A DNA stretch of 28,077 bases from a bacterium (GTDB taxonomy: Bacteria > Patescibacteriota > Minisyncoccia > Phycocordibacterales > Phycocordibacteraceae). This document shows positions 1-5,594 of the stretch, piece by piece. Position numbers and translations under genes: made by a program. Within the stretch, counting starts at the first letter, position 1. The number at the start of each line of letters is the position of its first letter. The notes under the pieces are model-generated. The model was not told the DNA's origin, did not search any database, and saw only the letters and a program-made list of their open reading frames with translations. Location of the stretch: assembly GCA_021781935.1 (NCBI GenBank), contig JAJXVW010000001.1, positions 1 through 28,077 on the forward strand. Direction: 5' to 3'.

Positions 1-1
1 A

Positions 2-58
2 TTTTCGAGCGACGCTTCGGCGCTTGAGACGATCATCCTGAACGCGATCGGGGCGTGA
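2..58 (+). CDS. C-terminal end of an upstream gene (partial)
   Basis: A plus-strand frame is open from the window edge and closes at TGA 56-58, giving 18 codons that end in LNAIGA. The next gene lies on the other strand and ends 3 bases away, so the two would converge tail to tail. The fragment is too short to assign a family. It could also be a chance open frame. Confidence 0.4.
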   Translation, partial: FSSDASALETIILNAIGA

Positions 59-60
59 GG

Positions 61-1107
61 CTACGCTTTCGCGGTGTAGATCATGCGCGTCGGATAGGCG
101 AACGAGACCTTCTCCTGCGCGAATAGTTCGACGAGTCCGAGATTTATCTCCTGTTGCCGGTCCATGTACTGGTTGTAGTCGGCGCTGGTCACGTAATAGA
201 CCATCTGGAAATCGAGCGATGATGCGCCGAATCCGGCGAAGTGCACCCGATCCACGCGGATACCCTCGATGTTCGAGAGCATCTTTCTTATAAGCGGCGG
301 GAGGGCGGCGAGCGTCGGCGCCGGGGTCTCGTACGTGATTCCGAAATCCATCTGGATGCGACGTTCCCGCATGCGCTTGTAGTTGTGTACGCGTGCGGAC
401 GTCAGGTCGCGATTCGCTATGGAGATCTCCTCGCCCGTGAGCGCCGCGAGCCGCGTGGTCTTTATGCCGACGCGCTCGACGGTTCCCATCTCAGCGCCCA
501 CGATGATGAAATCACCTGCCTCGAACGGCTTATCGAGATAAATCGCGAATGAACTGAAGAGGTCGGCGAGGATGTTTTGCAGGGCGAACGCGATCGCGAT
601 GCCGCCTATGCCGAGCCCTGCTATCAGGGAGGTGATGTTTATGCCGACGTTCTGCAGGAGCAGGAGGAATGCGAATATCCAGAGGCAGATGTTCCCCATC
701 ACGATGAGCAGGTGTCGTGCGGCGCGCTCGCCTTCGTTCTTCACGCCGCGAGTGAGGATAAGCTCGAGCGCCTTCGAAGCGGCGCGCACGGCAAAATAGA
801 GCACCCAAGCGAGCATGAGTCCGTTCACGATGGCGACGACGATATCCGGCAGCGAAAGCATCTTGATGCCGATGTAAAGCGAGAGGAACCAGTAGAATGG
901 CGGTCGTATCGCCGTAACCATGGTAAGAATCGCGTCGTCTATCGTGTTGGCTGAGCTGACCGTCCACTGCTCGAACCGCCATATAAGCAACTTCTGTATC
1001 CACGAGAAGATGACTGCCGACACTACGGCCGCAAAGAGCGCCCAGAAGTATTGGGAGAGCGGATTCCCGAAATACGATGCAGAAAGGTTTAACGGTAACG
1101 GGGCCAT
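61..1107 (-). CDS. Small-conductance mechanosensitive channel (MscS family)
   Basis: A 348-residue membrane protein expected to open under membrane tension and release solutes during osmotic downshock. Hydrophobic segments lie near residues 18-36, 68-105 and 134-155. The pore helix has the family signature GLGIGGIAIAFALQNILAD, followed by LDKPFEAGDFIIV at the start of the beta domain. The C-terminal half fits the soluble cytosolic cage of MscS proteins, and the length is typical of mid-size members. The ATG at 1107 lies 6 bases after a -10 element with a perfect TTGACA -35 box, which fixes the start and implies a leaderless mRNA. The gene is divergent from tRNA-Pro and their promoters overlap. 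The family is certain; the ion selectivity is not shown by sequence. Confidence 0.93.
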   Translation of the reverse strand: MAPLPLNLSASYFGNPLSQYFWALFAAVVSAVIFSWIQKLLIWRFEQWTVSSANTIDDAILTMVTAIRPPFYWFLSLYIGIKMLSLPDIVVAIVNGLMLAWVLYFAVRAASKALELILTRGVKNEGERAARHLLIVMGNICLWIFAFLLLLQNVGINITSLIAGLGIGGIAIAFALQNILADLFSSFAIYLDKPFEAGDFIIVGAEMGTVERVGIKTTRLAALTGEEISIANRDLTSARVHNYKRMRERRIQMDFGITYETPAPTLAALPPLIRKMLSNIEGIRVDRVHFAGFGASSLDFQMVYYVTSADYNQYMDRQQEINLGLVELFAQEKVSFAYPTRMIYTAKA

Positions 1108-1113
1108 ACTCTT

Positions 1114-1142
1114 GGTGTAGGCGACCGCGACGGATGTGTCAA
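1114..1142 (-). promoter_or_regulatory. Promoter of the MscS gene, leaderless type
   Basis: On the minus strand TTGACA (1137-1142) is separated by 17 bases from TACACC (1114-1119), and the ATG follows after only 6 bases. There is no room for a ribosome binding site. Confidence 0.7.
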
Positions 1143-1153
1143 CCGCCTAAACC

Positions 1154-1162
1154 TGCTAGGAT
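1154..1162 (+). promoter_or_regulatory. Extended -10 promoter of tRNA-Pro
   Basis: TGCTAGGAT is an extended -10 (TG, one base, TAGGAT) ending 9 bases before the mature tRNA 5' end. The identical 9-mer precedes the CCA enzyme gene at 2837-2845. Its -35 region overlaps that of the divergent MscS promoter. Confidence 0.55.
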
Positions 1163-1171
1163 TCCTCTGCA

Positions 1172-1242
1172 CGGGCCGGCGTATGACGGTAGTACGCATC
1201 CTTTGGGAGGATGTTGACCGAGTTCGACTCTCGGCGGCCCGA
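1172..1242 (+). tRNA. tRNA-Pro (anticodon UGG)
   Basis: The acceptor arms CGGGCCG (1172-1178) and CGGCCCG (1235-1241) pair fully, with A1242 as discriminator. The anticodon stem CATCC/GGATG encloses TTTGGGA, so the anticodon is TGG. The T arm is CCGAG-TTCGACT-CTCGG. The C1-G72 pair is typical of bacterial tRNA-Pro. No CCA is encoded. The region between acceptor and anticodon stems is only 18 bases, and the usual U at position 8 is absent. The core is therefore unusual, but all other stems are perfect. Confidence 0.82.
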
Positions 1243-1244
1243 TA

Positions 1245-1640
1245 TCACACGATCTGCGGCAGATACCGCACGTATGCCCGCCCGTCCCGCTTCCGCAGCC
1301 AGACGAGGACCGCGTCCACCTGCCACTCGTTCTCGAGGTCACGTTCGGCCATGTACCACTCGGCGGTCCGCGCCACTTTCCGGATTTTCGCCTCGTGCAG
1401 GTTCACTGAAGGATCGTACTCATCGAGCGTGTGCTGTTCTCCGGGAAACGCCTCGCAGGCGATCGTCTTCACCTCGACGAAGTGCATGATCTTGTCTTTG
1501 CGCGCGATGAGATCGATCTCACCCGTCTTACGGGCCACATTATGCGCCACAATGAGAAAGCCGTGCCGATGGAGATACTCCGCAGCGACTTTTTCGCCGA
1601 GATCCCCAAGTTCTTTTCGGCTTTGACCGAAAAGTTTCAT
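1245..1640 (-). CDS. yraN: YraN / UPF0102 family nuclease-like protein
   Basis: A 131-residue protein of the UPF0102 family, which has a Holliday-junction-resolvase-like restriction endonuclease fold but no settled cellular role. Visible features are ELGDLGEKVAAEYLHRHGF near the N terminus, then GEIDLIARKD and FVEVKT. These supply the E, D and ExK residues of a PD-(D/E)xK active site. Length matches the family (about 115-130). The ATG at 1640 sits 7 bases downstream of an extended -10. The gene ends 2 bases beyond the convergent tRNA-Pro. Confidence 0.9.
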   Translation of the reverse strand: MKLFGQSRKELGDLGEKVAAEYLHRHGFLIVAHNVARKTGEIDLIARKDKIMHFVEVKTIACEAFPGEQHTLDEYDPSVNLHEAKIRKVARTAEWYMAERDLENEWQVDAVLVWLRKRDGRAYVRYLPQIV

Positions 1641-1647
1641 GGCTTTA

Positions 1648-1656
1648 ATGATAACA
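1648..1656 (-). promoter_or_regulatory. Extended -10 promoter of yraN, leaderless type
   Basis: On the minus strand TGTTATCAT (TG, one base, TATCAT) is followed by 7 bases and then the ATG. No Shine-Dalgarno sequence can fit. Confidence 0.6.
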
Positions 1657-1714
1657 GCGCAGAATGGGAGTATTTCTCGGGATTCGGCGAAAAAGTAGAC
1701 AAAAGGTCAGTCCT

Positions 1715-1743
1715 TTATCCCCATATCCACTCTTTTATCAACA
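1715..1743 (+). other. Three DnaA-box-like 9-mers in tandem
   Basis: TTATCCCCA (1715-1723), ATATCCACT (1723-1731) and TTATCAACA (1735-1743) match the DnaA box TTATCCACA at 8, 7 and 8 of 9 positions, all in the same orientation. They lie in an AT-richer gap between the yraN promoter and the tRNA-Gly terminator. Function is inference. Confidence 0.35.
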
Positions 1744-1757
1744 GGCATGCAATGGGC

Positions 1758-1805
1758 TTTTATAGCGCAAAAACGGCTCAGAAGGGCCGTTTTTGCGCTA
1801 TAAAA
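1758..1805. terminator. Bidirectional terminator downstream of tRNA-Gly
   Basis: A perfect 20-bp stem (1758-1777 with 1786-1805) encloses an 8-base loop. A-rich and T-rich flanks on both arms make it usable in either direction. On the minus strand it follows tRNA-Gly. Confidence 0.85.
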
Positions 1806-1874
1806 CTGATCGTTCCGTCAAAATCCTTTCGTGAACTCTTGCGGGTATGAGGAATACCTTCCCTGCTCTCCTTT

Positions 1875-1948
1875 TGGTGCGGCCACCGAGAATCGAACTC
1901 GGGTCTCGTCCTTGGCAAGGACGCGTTCTACCACTAAACCATGGCCGC
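1875..1948 (-). tRNA. tRNA-Gly (anticodon GCC), CCA encoded
   Basis: On the minus strand the acceptor GCGGCCA pairs with TGGCCGC, followed by discriminator A and an encoded CCA (1875-1877). The anticodon stem CGTCC/GGACG encloses TTGCCAA, giving GCC. The T arm is CCGAG-TTCGATT-CTCGG. The D arm has the usual T8 and GG. It lies 11 bases after the stop of the upstream HTH gene and is probably co-transcribed with it. Confidence 0.96.
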
Positions 1949-1959
1949 CTGACCAGCCC

Positions 1960-2655
1960 TTATGAGAGGTCGGGAGATATAGTTGCATAATATTCCCATT
2001 TCATCAATTCCTGTGGAAGAAGTTCCATCCACACGAGCATCTTTCGCTTCAGATACACGCTTGAAGCGGTGATCGTGCAGACGCCCCAGGTAAGCCGACG
2101 CGTCTGGCGCCTGCCCTTCACGCGCACACTCTTTGAGAACTTCCCCCAGGGCATCCCGGACTTCTGAGCCCAATAGGCTCTGCACACTTTTTCCTCAAGA
2201 TCAGGGTAAAGCAGGAGGTGGCCAGTAATCCTATCTTCTGGAACGCCACACACCTCGCGTAAGAAGAAATAGAACAAGCGTATCAGTGCAGGATCGGAGC
2301 TTGAAAGCTGGACATTAGTCCGTGGGCTCTTTGCCCCTTCTCTCCAGTACAACAGTACGCCCGCTATGAACGCGGGGTGATATTTCAGATTTTCAAATTC
2401 CGCACGCGCTTCGGATTCGGCGGTCTCGTAGGCGCGCTTGAGCTGTTGCCCGCGCACCCGGCTCAGTTCTTGGAGACGCACTGCACCCTCTTCGGCTGAG
2501 ATACGCGCGAGTCGGTGCCGTACATTCCTCGACCAATCAAGATCCTTGAACCAATCAGACAGCGTTGCTCTCGGGATTTGTAATGCCGCATGGATCTCTA
2601 GGTAGCTTTTACCCTGATTCCGCATGCGGGTAGCTATTTCCTTATCTTTTCGCAT
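1960..2655 (-). CDS. HTH protein with LAGLIDADG-like C-terminal half
   Basis: 231 residues. Residues 1-40 resemble a resolvase/transposase-type helix-turn-helix (IATRMRNQGKSYLEIHAAL then IPRATLSDWFKDLD). Residues 40-85 form a charged helical linker. From about residue 95 the segment FIAGVLLYWREGAKS, then SSSDPALIRLFYFFLREV and a later TWGVCTI strand with a final helix, resembles one LAGLIDADG-type alpha/beta repeat as in WhiA or homing-endonuclease relatives. That resemblance is my reading, not a search result. It may be a sequence-specific DNA-binding regulator; catalytic activity is not supported. It sits between two tRNA genes and starts 7 bases after an extended -10. Confidence 0.8.
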   Translation of the reverse strand: MRKDKEIATRMRNQGKSYLEIHAALQIPRATLSDWFKDLDWSRNVRHRLARISAEEGAVRLQELSRVRGQQLKRAYETAESEARAEFENLKYHPAFIAGVLLYWREGAKSPRTNVQLSSSDPALIRLFYFFLREVCGVPEDRITGHLLLYPDLEEKVCRAYWAQKSGMPWGKFSKSVRVKGRRQTRRLTWGVCTITASSVYLKRKMLVWMELLPQELMKWEYYATISPDLS

Positions 2656-2662
2656 CCTGTCC

Positions 2663-2671
2663 AGTATACCA
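2663..2671 (-). promoter_or_regulatory. Extended -10 promoter of the HTH gene, leaderless type
   Basis: On the minus strand TGGTATACT (TG, one base, TATACT) ends 7 bases before the ATG. Confidence 0.65.
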
Positions 2672-2728
2672 AAAGGAGTCCGGAAATGAGGCGTGCAAGT
2701 AGATAAGAATTAGGTGGATGAATTCGTG

Positions 2729-2800
2729 TGCCCCGGCCAGGACTCGAACCCAGAATAACTGTTCCGAAGACAGTCGTGATATCCATTTCACCACCGGGGC
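2729..2800 (-). tRNA. tRNA-Arg (anticodon UCG)
   Basis: On the minus strand the acceptor GCCCCGG pairs with CCGGGGC, with discriminator A2729 (template T) and no encoded CCA. T8 G9 are present, and the D stem is GTGA/TCAC. The anticodon stem ACTGT/ACAGT encloses CTTCGGA, so the anticodon is TCG. The T loop is TTCGAGT. It is divergent from the CCA-adding enzyme gene it depends on. Confidence 0.94.
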
Positions 2801-2808
2801 GCACATGG

Positions 2809-2817
2809 ACAATACCA
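2809..2817 (-). promoter_or_regulatory. Extended -10 promoter of tRNA-Arg
   Basis: On the minus strand TGGTATTGT (TG, one base, TATTGT) ends 8 bases before the mature tRNA 5' end. Confidence 0.5.
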
Positions 2818-2836
2818 CAGAAATGCCGTGTTTTTA

Positions 2837-2845
2837 TGCTAGGAT
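2837..2845 (+). promoter_or_regulatory. Extended -10 promoter of the CCA enzyme gene, leaderless type
   Basis: TGCTAGGAT ends 6 bases before the ATG at 2852. The same element drives tRNA-Pro at 1154-1162. Confidence 0.65.
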
Positions 2846-2851
2846 TCCGCT

Positions 2852-4315
2852 ATGCAATTCCGCGTTCCGGAGGAGGTCAGTAAAGTTTCAGGGACGCTGA
2901 GGACGGCCGGGTACGAGGCGTATCTCGTGGGCGGCTGCGTCCGCGATCTCCTCATCGGTCGGGAGCCGAAAGATTGGGATGTGACGACCAACGCCACCCC
3001 CGAGCAGATGCAGGCCCTGTTCCCCGAGTCCTTTTATGAGAATGACTACGGTACCGTGGGCGTGAAAACCGGGTCTGGAGACGAACGAACCGAGATAATC
3101 GAGGCGACTCCCTACCGCCTTGAGTCTGAATACTCTGACCGTCGTCGGCCGGACACGGTCGCATTCGGGACTTCGCTGCTGGAGGACCTTGCTCGGCGCG
3201 ACTTCACCATCAATGCGATAGCTCTCGATGAGTCAAAAGGACAAATCGTGGATCCATATGAGGGACAAAGGGACATAAAGGACAAGATACTCCGCACGGT
3301 GGGTAATCCTACGGAGCGCTTTGGCGAGGATGCGCTGCGCATGATGCGCGCCGTTCGACTTGTTGCCGAGCTGGGGTTCGGGATCGATGGCGATACGGCG
3401 GCGGCAATTGCCAATAATAGTAAGCATTTAGGCCATGTTTCACGTGAAAGAATTCGTGATGAGTTTGTGCGCATCCTAAAGTCTAGCCAACCCATGGAGG
3501 CGCTCGTCCTCTGTAACCGACTGGGACTGCTTGAGTTCATCGTTCCGGATCTCATTCGCGGCATTGGTGTGAGCCAGAACCAAGCGCATTCCTATGATGT
3601 CTTTGAACATAATCTCCGCACGATGCAGCACGCCGCGGATAAGGGCTGGTCCTTCGATATTCGTCTTGCTGGGCTTTACCACGACATCTCGAAGCCCGAG
3701 ACCCGACGCTGGTCGGACGAAAAGAGGGACTGGACCTTTCATGGACATGACGTGGTTGGTTCACGTGTAACAAAGAAGGCACTCGAAGACCTACGCTTTT
3801 CACGCGAAGCAATCGAAAAGATCGTCAAGCTAGTCCGTTGGCACATGTTCTTCTCGGACCCGGACCAAGTGACTTTGTCCGCGGTACGCCGAATTATAAC
3901 GAATGTAGGCACCGAGAATATCGACGATCTCCTCAAGCTCCGTATCTGTGACAGAATCGGAACTGGTCGGCCAAAAGAGCAGCCGTTTCGGCTCCGTAAA
4001 TACATGGCCATGGTAGACCAGGCGCTTCGCGATCCAATTTCAGTCGCAATGCTGAAGACTGATGGGAATCGCATCATGGAGACGTTCCACGAGAAACCTG
4101 GGCCAAAGATTGGCTTCCTGCTCCATGCGCTCCTCGAAGAGGTTCTCGATGATCCAACGCGAAATACGGAGCAATATCTCGATGCGCGCACTGAGGAACT
4201 CCGTAAGCTTCCCGCTGCCGAGCTTAAGGCACTCGGGGAAGCCGGTAAGAAGGCACGTGAAAAGCGTGAGGACGAGGAAGTCAGGGCAATAATGGAGCGG
4301 CACCACGTCTGCTAA
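2852..4315 (+). CDS. cca: CCA tRNA nucleotidyltransferase with HD domain
   Basis: A 487-residue class II nucleotidyltransferase that adds or repairs the 3' CCA of tRNAs. GGCVRDLLIG (27-36) and the metal-binding DWD (41-43) form the polymerase head. RRDFTINAIA (115-124) and RFGEDALRMMRAVRL (156-170) are neck motifs. An HD domain follows (H253, HD at 277-278) for phosphohydrolase activity. The last 60 residues are a charged helix. Poly(A) polymerases share these motifs, but the divergent tRNA-Arg gene lacks CCA, so tRNA repair is the better call. The coding sequence contains two parS-like sites, and codon use around 3400-3480 looks more AT-rich than in neighbouring genes. Confidence 0.93.
   Translation: MQFRVPEEVSKVSGTLRTAGYEAYLVGGCVRDLLIGREPKDWDVTTNATPEQMQALFPESFYENDYGTVGVKTGSGDERTEIIEATPYRLESEYSDRRRPDTVAFGTSLLEDLARRDFTINAIALDESKGQIVDPYEGQRDIKDKILRTVGNPTERFGEDALRMMRAVRLVAELGFGIDGDTAAAIANNSKHLGHVSRERIRDEFVRILKSSQPMEALVLCNRLGLLEFIVPDLIRGIGVSQNQAHSYDVFEHNLRTMQHAADKGWSFDIRLAGLYHDISKPETRRWSDEKRDWTFHGHDVVGSRVTKKALEDLRFSREAIEKIVKLVRWHMFFSDPDQVTLSAVRRIITNVGTENIDDLLKLRICDRIGTGRPKEQPFRLRKYMAMVDQALRDPISVAMLKTDGNRIMETFHEKPGPKIGFLLHALLEEVLDDPTRNTEQYLDARTEELRKLPAAELKALGEAGKKAREKREDEEVRAIMERHHVC
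3436..3451. promoter_or_regulatory. parS-like ParB site A
   Basis: TGTTTCACGTGAAAGA matches the parS palindrome TGTTTCACGTGAAACA at 15 of 16 positions. It lies within cca over codons for residues 195-201 (HVSRERI). Confidence 0.65.
3757..3772 (-). promoter_or_regulatory. parS-like ParB site B
   Basis: Read on the minus strand, TGTTACACGTGAACCA matches TGTTNCACGTGAAACA with one mismatch (position 14). It lies inside cca. A weaker 12-of-16 copy follows at 3796-3811. Confidence 0.5.
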
Positions 4316-4324
4316 AGCTGAATT

Positions 4325-4377
4325 TGTTACACGCGAAACAATCAGTCAGGTGGGGAGCAATCGTTTCGCGTGTAACA
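4325..4377. repeat. Inverted pair of parS-like sites C and D
   Basis: TGTTACACGCGAAAC (4325-4339) and its exact reverse complement (4363-4377) are separated by 23 bases. Extended to 16 bases, each arm is a parS-like sequence: C differs from TGTTNCACGTGAAACA at one position and D at two. A partial half-site TATGTGAAAC follows at 4383. There is no T-run, so this is unlikely to be just a cca terminator. Confidence 0.6.
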
Positions 4378-4409
4378 TTACTATGTGAAACTACTATAGA
4401 GAAATAAGA

Positions 4410-4488
4410 AGACCGCCCAAGGTTGGCTAGGCGGCGAAAGAGCGGGGGGCTTTAATTAGTGCCTAGGCCAGGAGAAATAGGGCGGTCT
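4410..4488. repeat. Nested hairpin element, possible structured RNA
   Basis: Three nested stems are visible: AGACCGCCC (4410-4418) with GGGCGGTCT (4480-4488), TGGCTAGGC (4424-4432) with GCCTAGGCCA (4461-4470, one bulged G), and AAAG (4437-4440) with CTTT (4450-4453). On the minus strand it lies downstream of the 40-residue peptide gene and is followed by a T-rich tract, so it may end that transcript. It does not show the conserved sequences of the SRP, RNase P or 6S RNAs. Confidence 0.5.
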
Positions 4489-4522
4489 CTTGAATGTGCT
4501 TCGCTGTAGCGCGAATCCTGAC

Positions 4523-4645
4523 TCATCTTTGTAAGAGCGGATACGCCGCGATGACCGTTAGTAGGTTCGCGAACAGGAGAGCTACGGATCGGAATGTGCT
4601 AGAAGGAACAACTCGAAAGAGAGGCGCCGAAAACTCAGGGCTCAT
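4523..4645 (-). CDS. Small single-pass membrane peptide, 40 residues
   Basis: An open frame of 40 codons beginning MSPEFSAPLFRVV and ending YPLLQR. Residues 19-37 (SVALLFANLLTVIAAYPLL) form one hydrophobic helix with a basic C-terminal residue. Expression signals are the best argument: TTTACA, 16 bases, TATCCT, then AAGGAGGAG placed 4 bases before the ATG. The nested hairpin follows the stop. I recognise no family. Short hydrophobic peptides with strong signals and structured 3' RNA include type I toxins, but no antisense RNA is demonstrated here. It could also be a small accessory membrane protein. Confidence 0.55.
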   Translation of the reverse strand: MSPEFSAPLFRVVPSSTFRSVALLFANLLTVIAAYPLLQR

Positions 4646-4661
4646 CTCTCCTCCTTCATGC

Positions 4662-4689
4662 AGGATACTCTCGTAAAAGACAATGTAAA
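4662..4689 (-). promoter_or_regulatory. Promoter of the 40-residue peptide gene
   Basis: On the minus strand TTTACA (4684-4689), 16-base spacer, TATCCT (4662-4667). A strong ribosome binding site with GGAGG at 4650-4654 precedes the ATG at 4645. Confidence 0.6.
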
Positions 4690-4715
4690 TACGGTAGCTG
4701 TGGATATTGTCTTTT
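4675..4715. repeat. 10-bp inverted repeat downstream of exoIII with a DnaA-like box
   Basis: AAAAGACAAT (4675-4684) and ATTGTCTTTT (4706-4715) are perfect complements around a 21-base loop. It can terminate the upstream exonuclease transcript and overlaps the next promoter. The loop region holds TGTGGATAT (4699-4707), 8 of 9 to the DnaA box on the minus strand. Confidence 0.5.
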
Positions 4716-4730
4716 AGGAATGTCCTTTAT

Positions 4731-5528
4731 TTATTCCAAATCGAGTGAGACAGGGCAGTGATCGGAGCCCATGATTTCAGGATGGATGTCCGCACGTTTC
4801 AAGTGCTTTGCGAGCGCTGCGCTCGCGAATATGTAATCGATGCGCCACCCTACATTACGCTCGCGAGCATGCTGCCAGTGGCTCCACCAGGTGTATTTTT
4901 CAGGTTCGTTCGGGTGGAAATGGCGGAACGTGTCGATAAAACCGGCCGTTTCCATCTTATCCGCTCCTTCGCGTTCTTCCTTTGTGTAGCCATGCTCTCC
5001 TTCGTTCTGCTTCGGGTGAGCGAGATCGATGGGGTGGTGGGCGACGTTCAGATCGCCGCAGAAAATAACGGGTTTTTCCTCCTCGAGGCGCTTCATGTAG
5101 GTAAGGAAGGCAGGATCCCACTGCTTGTGGCGCAATGGAAGCCGGGATAGGTCGTCTTTAGAATTCGGGGTATATACCGAGACTATCCATATCTTTCCCG
5201 TGTCGAGCGCGATGACACGACCTTCTTCGTTCAGGTCGCCATAGCCATCATCGTCGAGCTTGTACTTCTTCGCGATATCTTCCGGGATGCCGTAAAGGAC
5301 ATTCTCCGGCGTCCCCTTGTAAAAGATGGCCGTGCCGCTGTAGCCTTTCTTCTTGGCCGAATTCCAGAATTCTTCGTACTCAGGGAGATCGATAGGGGAC
5401 TGGTGCTGCTCAGCCTTCGTCTCCTGGAGGCAGACGACGTCCGGCTTGAGTTTCTTCAGGAAGGGAGCGAATTCTCCCTTCTTGCATACGGCTCGGATGC
5501 CGTTCACGTTCCACGAAACGATTCGCAT
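4731..5528 (-). CDS. xth: Exodeoxyribonuclease III / AP endonuclease (ExoA family)
   Basis: A 265-residue Mg-dependent nuclease for base excision repair that cuts the phosphodiester 5' to abasic sites and can degrade 3' ends. Family motifs appear in order: SWNVNGIRA (5-13), LQETKA with catalytic E36, GYSGTAIF, CGDLNVAHHPIDL (catalytic D and N), NVGWRIDYIF and the C-terminal GSDHCPV with the catalytic D-H pair. All catalytic residues are present and the length is typical. The ATG at 5528 lies 6 bases after a TAGAAT -10 element. It follows the small zinc-ribbon gene on the same strand, but a terminator and its own promoter separate them. Confidence 0.95.
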   Translation of the reverse strand: MRIVSWNVNGIRAVCKKGEFAPFLKKLKPDVVCLQETKAEQHQSPIDLPEYEEFWNSAKKKGYSGTAIFYKGTPENVLYGIPEDIAKKYKLDDDGYGDLNEEGRVIALDTGKIWIVSVYTPNSKDDLSRLPLRHKQWDPAFLTYMKRLEEEKPVIFCGDLNVAHHPIDLAHPKQNEGEHGYTKEEREGADKMETAGFIDTFRHFHPNEPEKYTWWSHWQHARERNVGWRIDYIFASAALAKHLKRADIHPEIMGSDHCPVSLDLE

Positions 5529-5534
5529 GTGCGC

Positions 5535-5540
5535 ATTCTA
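5535..5540 (-). promoter_or_regulatory. -10 element of xth, leaderless type
   Basis: On the minus strand TAGAAT ends 6 bases before the ATG. Its -35 region would fall in the terminator of the upstream small gene. Confidence 0.5.
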
Positions 5541-5559
5541 ACGCAAAATAATGATGAAG

Positions 5560-5594
5560 AAGCTCCGACAGAAGCCAGAGCCTCTTCGGAGCTT
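5560..5594 (-). terminator. Terminator of the zinc-ribbon peptide gene
   Basis: A 9-bp stem (AAGCTCCGA at 5560-5568 with 5586-5594) overlaps the stop codon. On the minus strand it is followed by CTTCATCATTATTTT. Confidence 0.6.

Noticed and set aside
4325..4377. Simple intrinsic terminator for cca
   Set aside because: A 23-base loop and no T-run are poor for termination, while each arm is a near-match to parS; termination may be secondary.
4410..4488. SRP 4.5S RNA, RNase P RNA or 6S RNA
   Set aside because: The conserved GGAAGGAAGCAGC-type and GAGGAAAGTCC-type sequences are absent and the size is too small for RNase P.
4494..4676. A 60-codon plus-strand frame in the cca-xth gap
   Set aside because: No promoter, no ribosome binding site and odd composition; it overlaps the better supported minus-strand 40-residue gene and the hairpin element.
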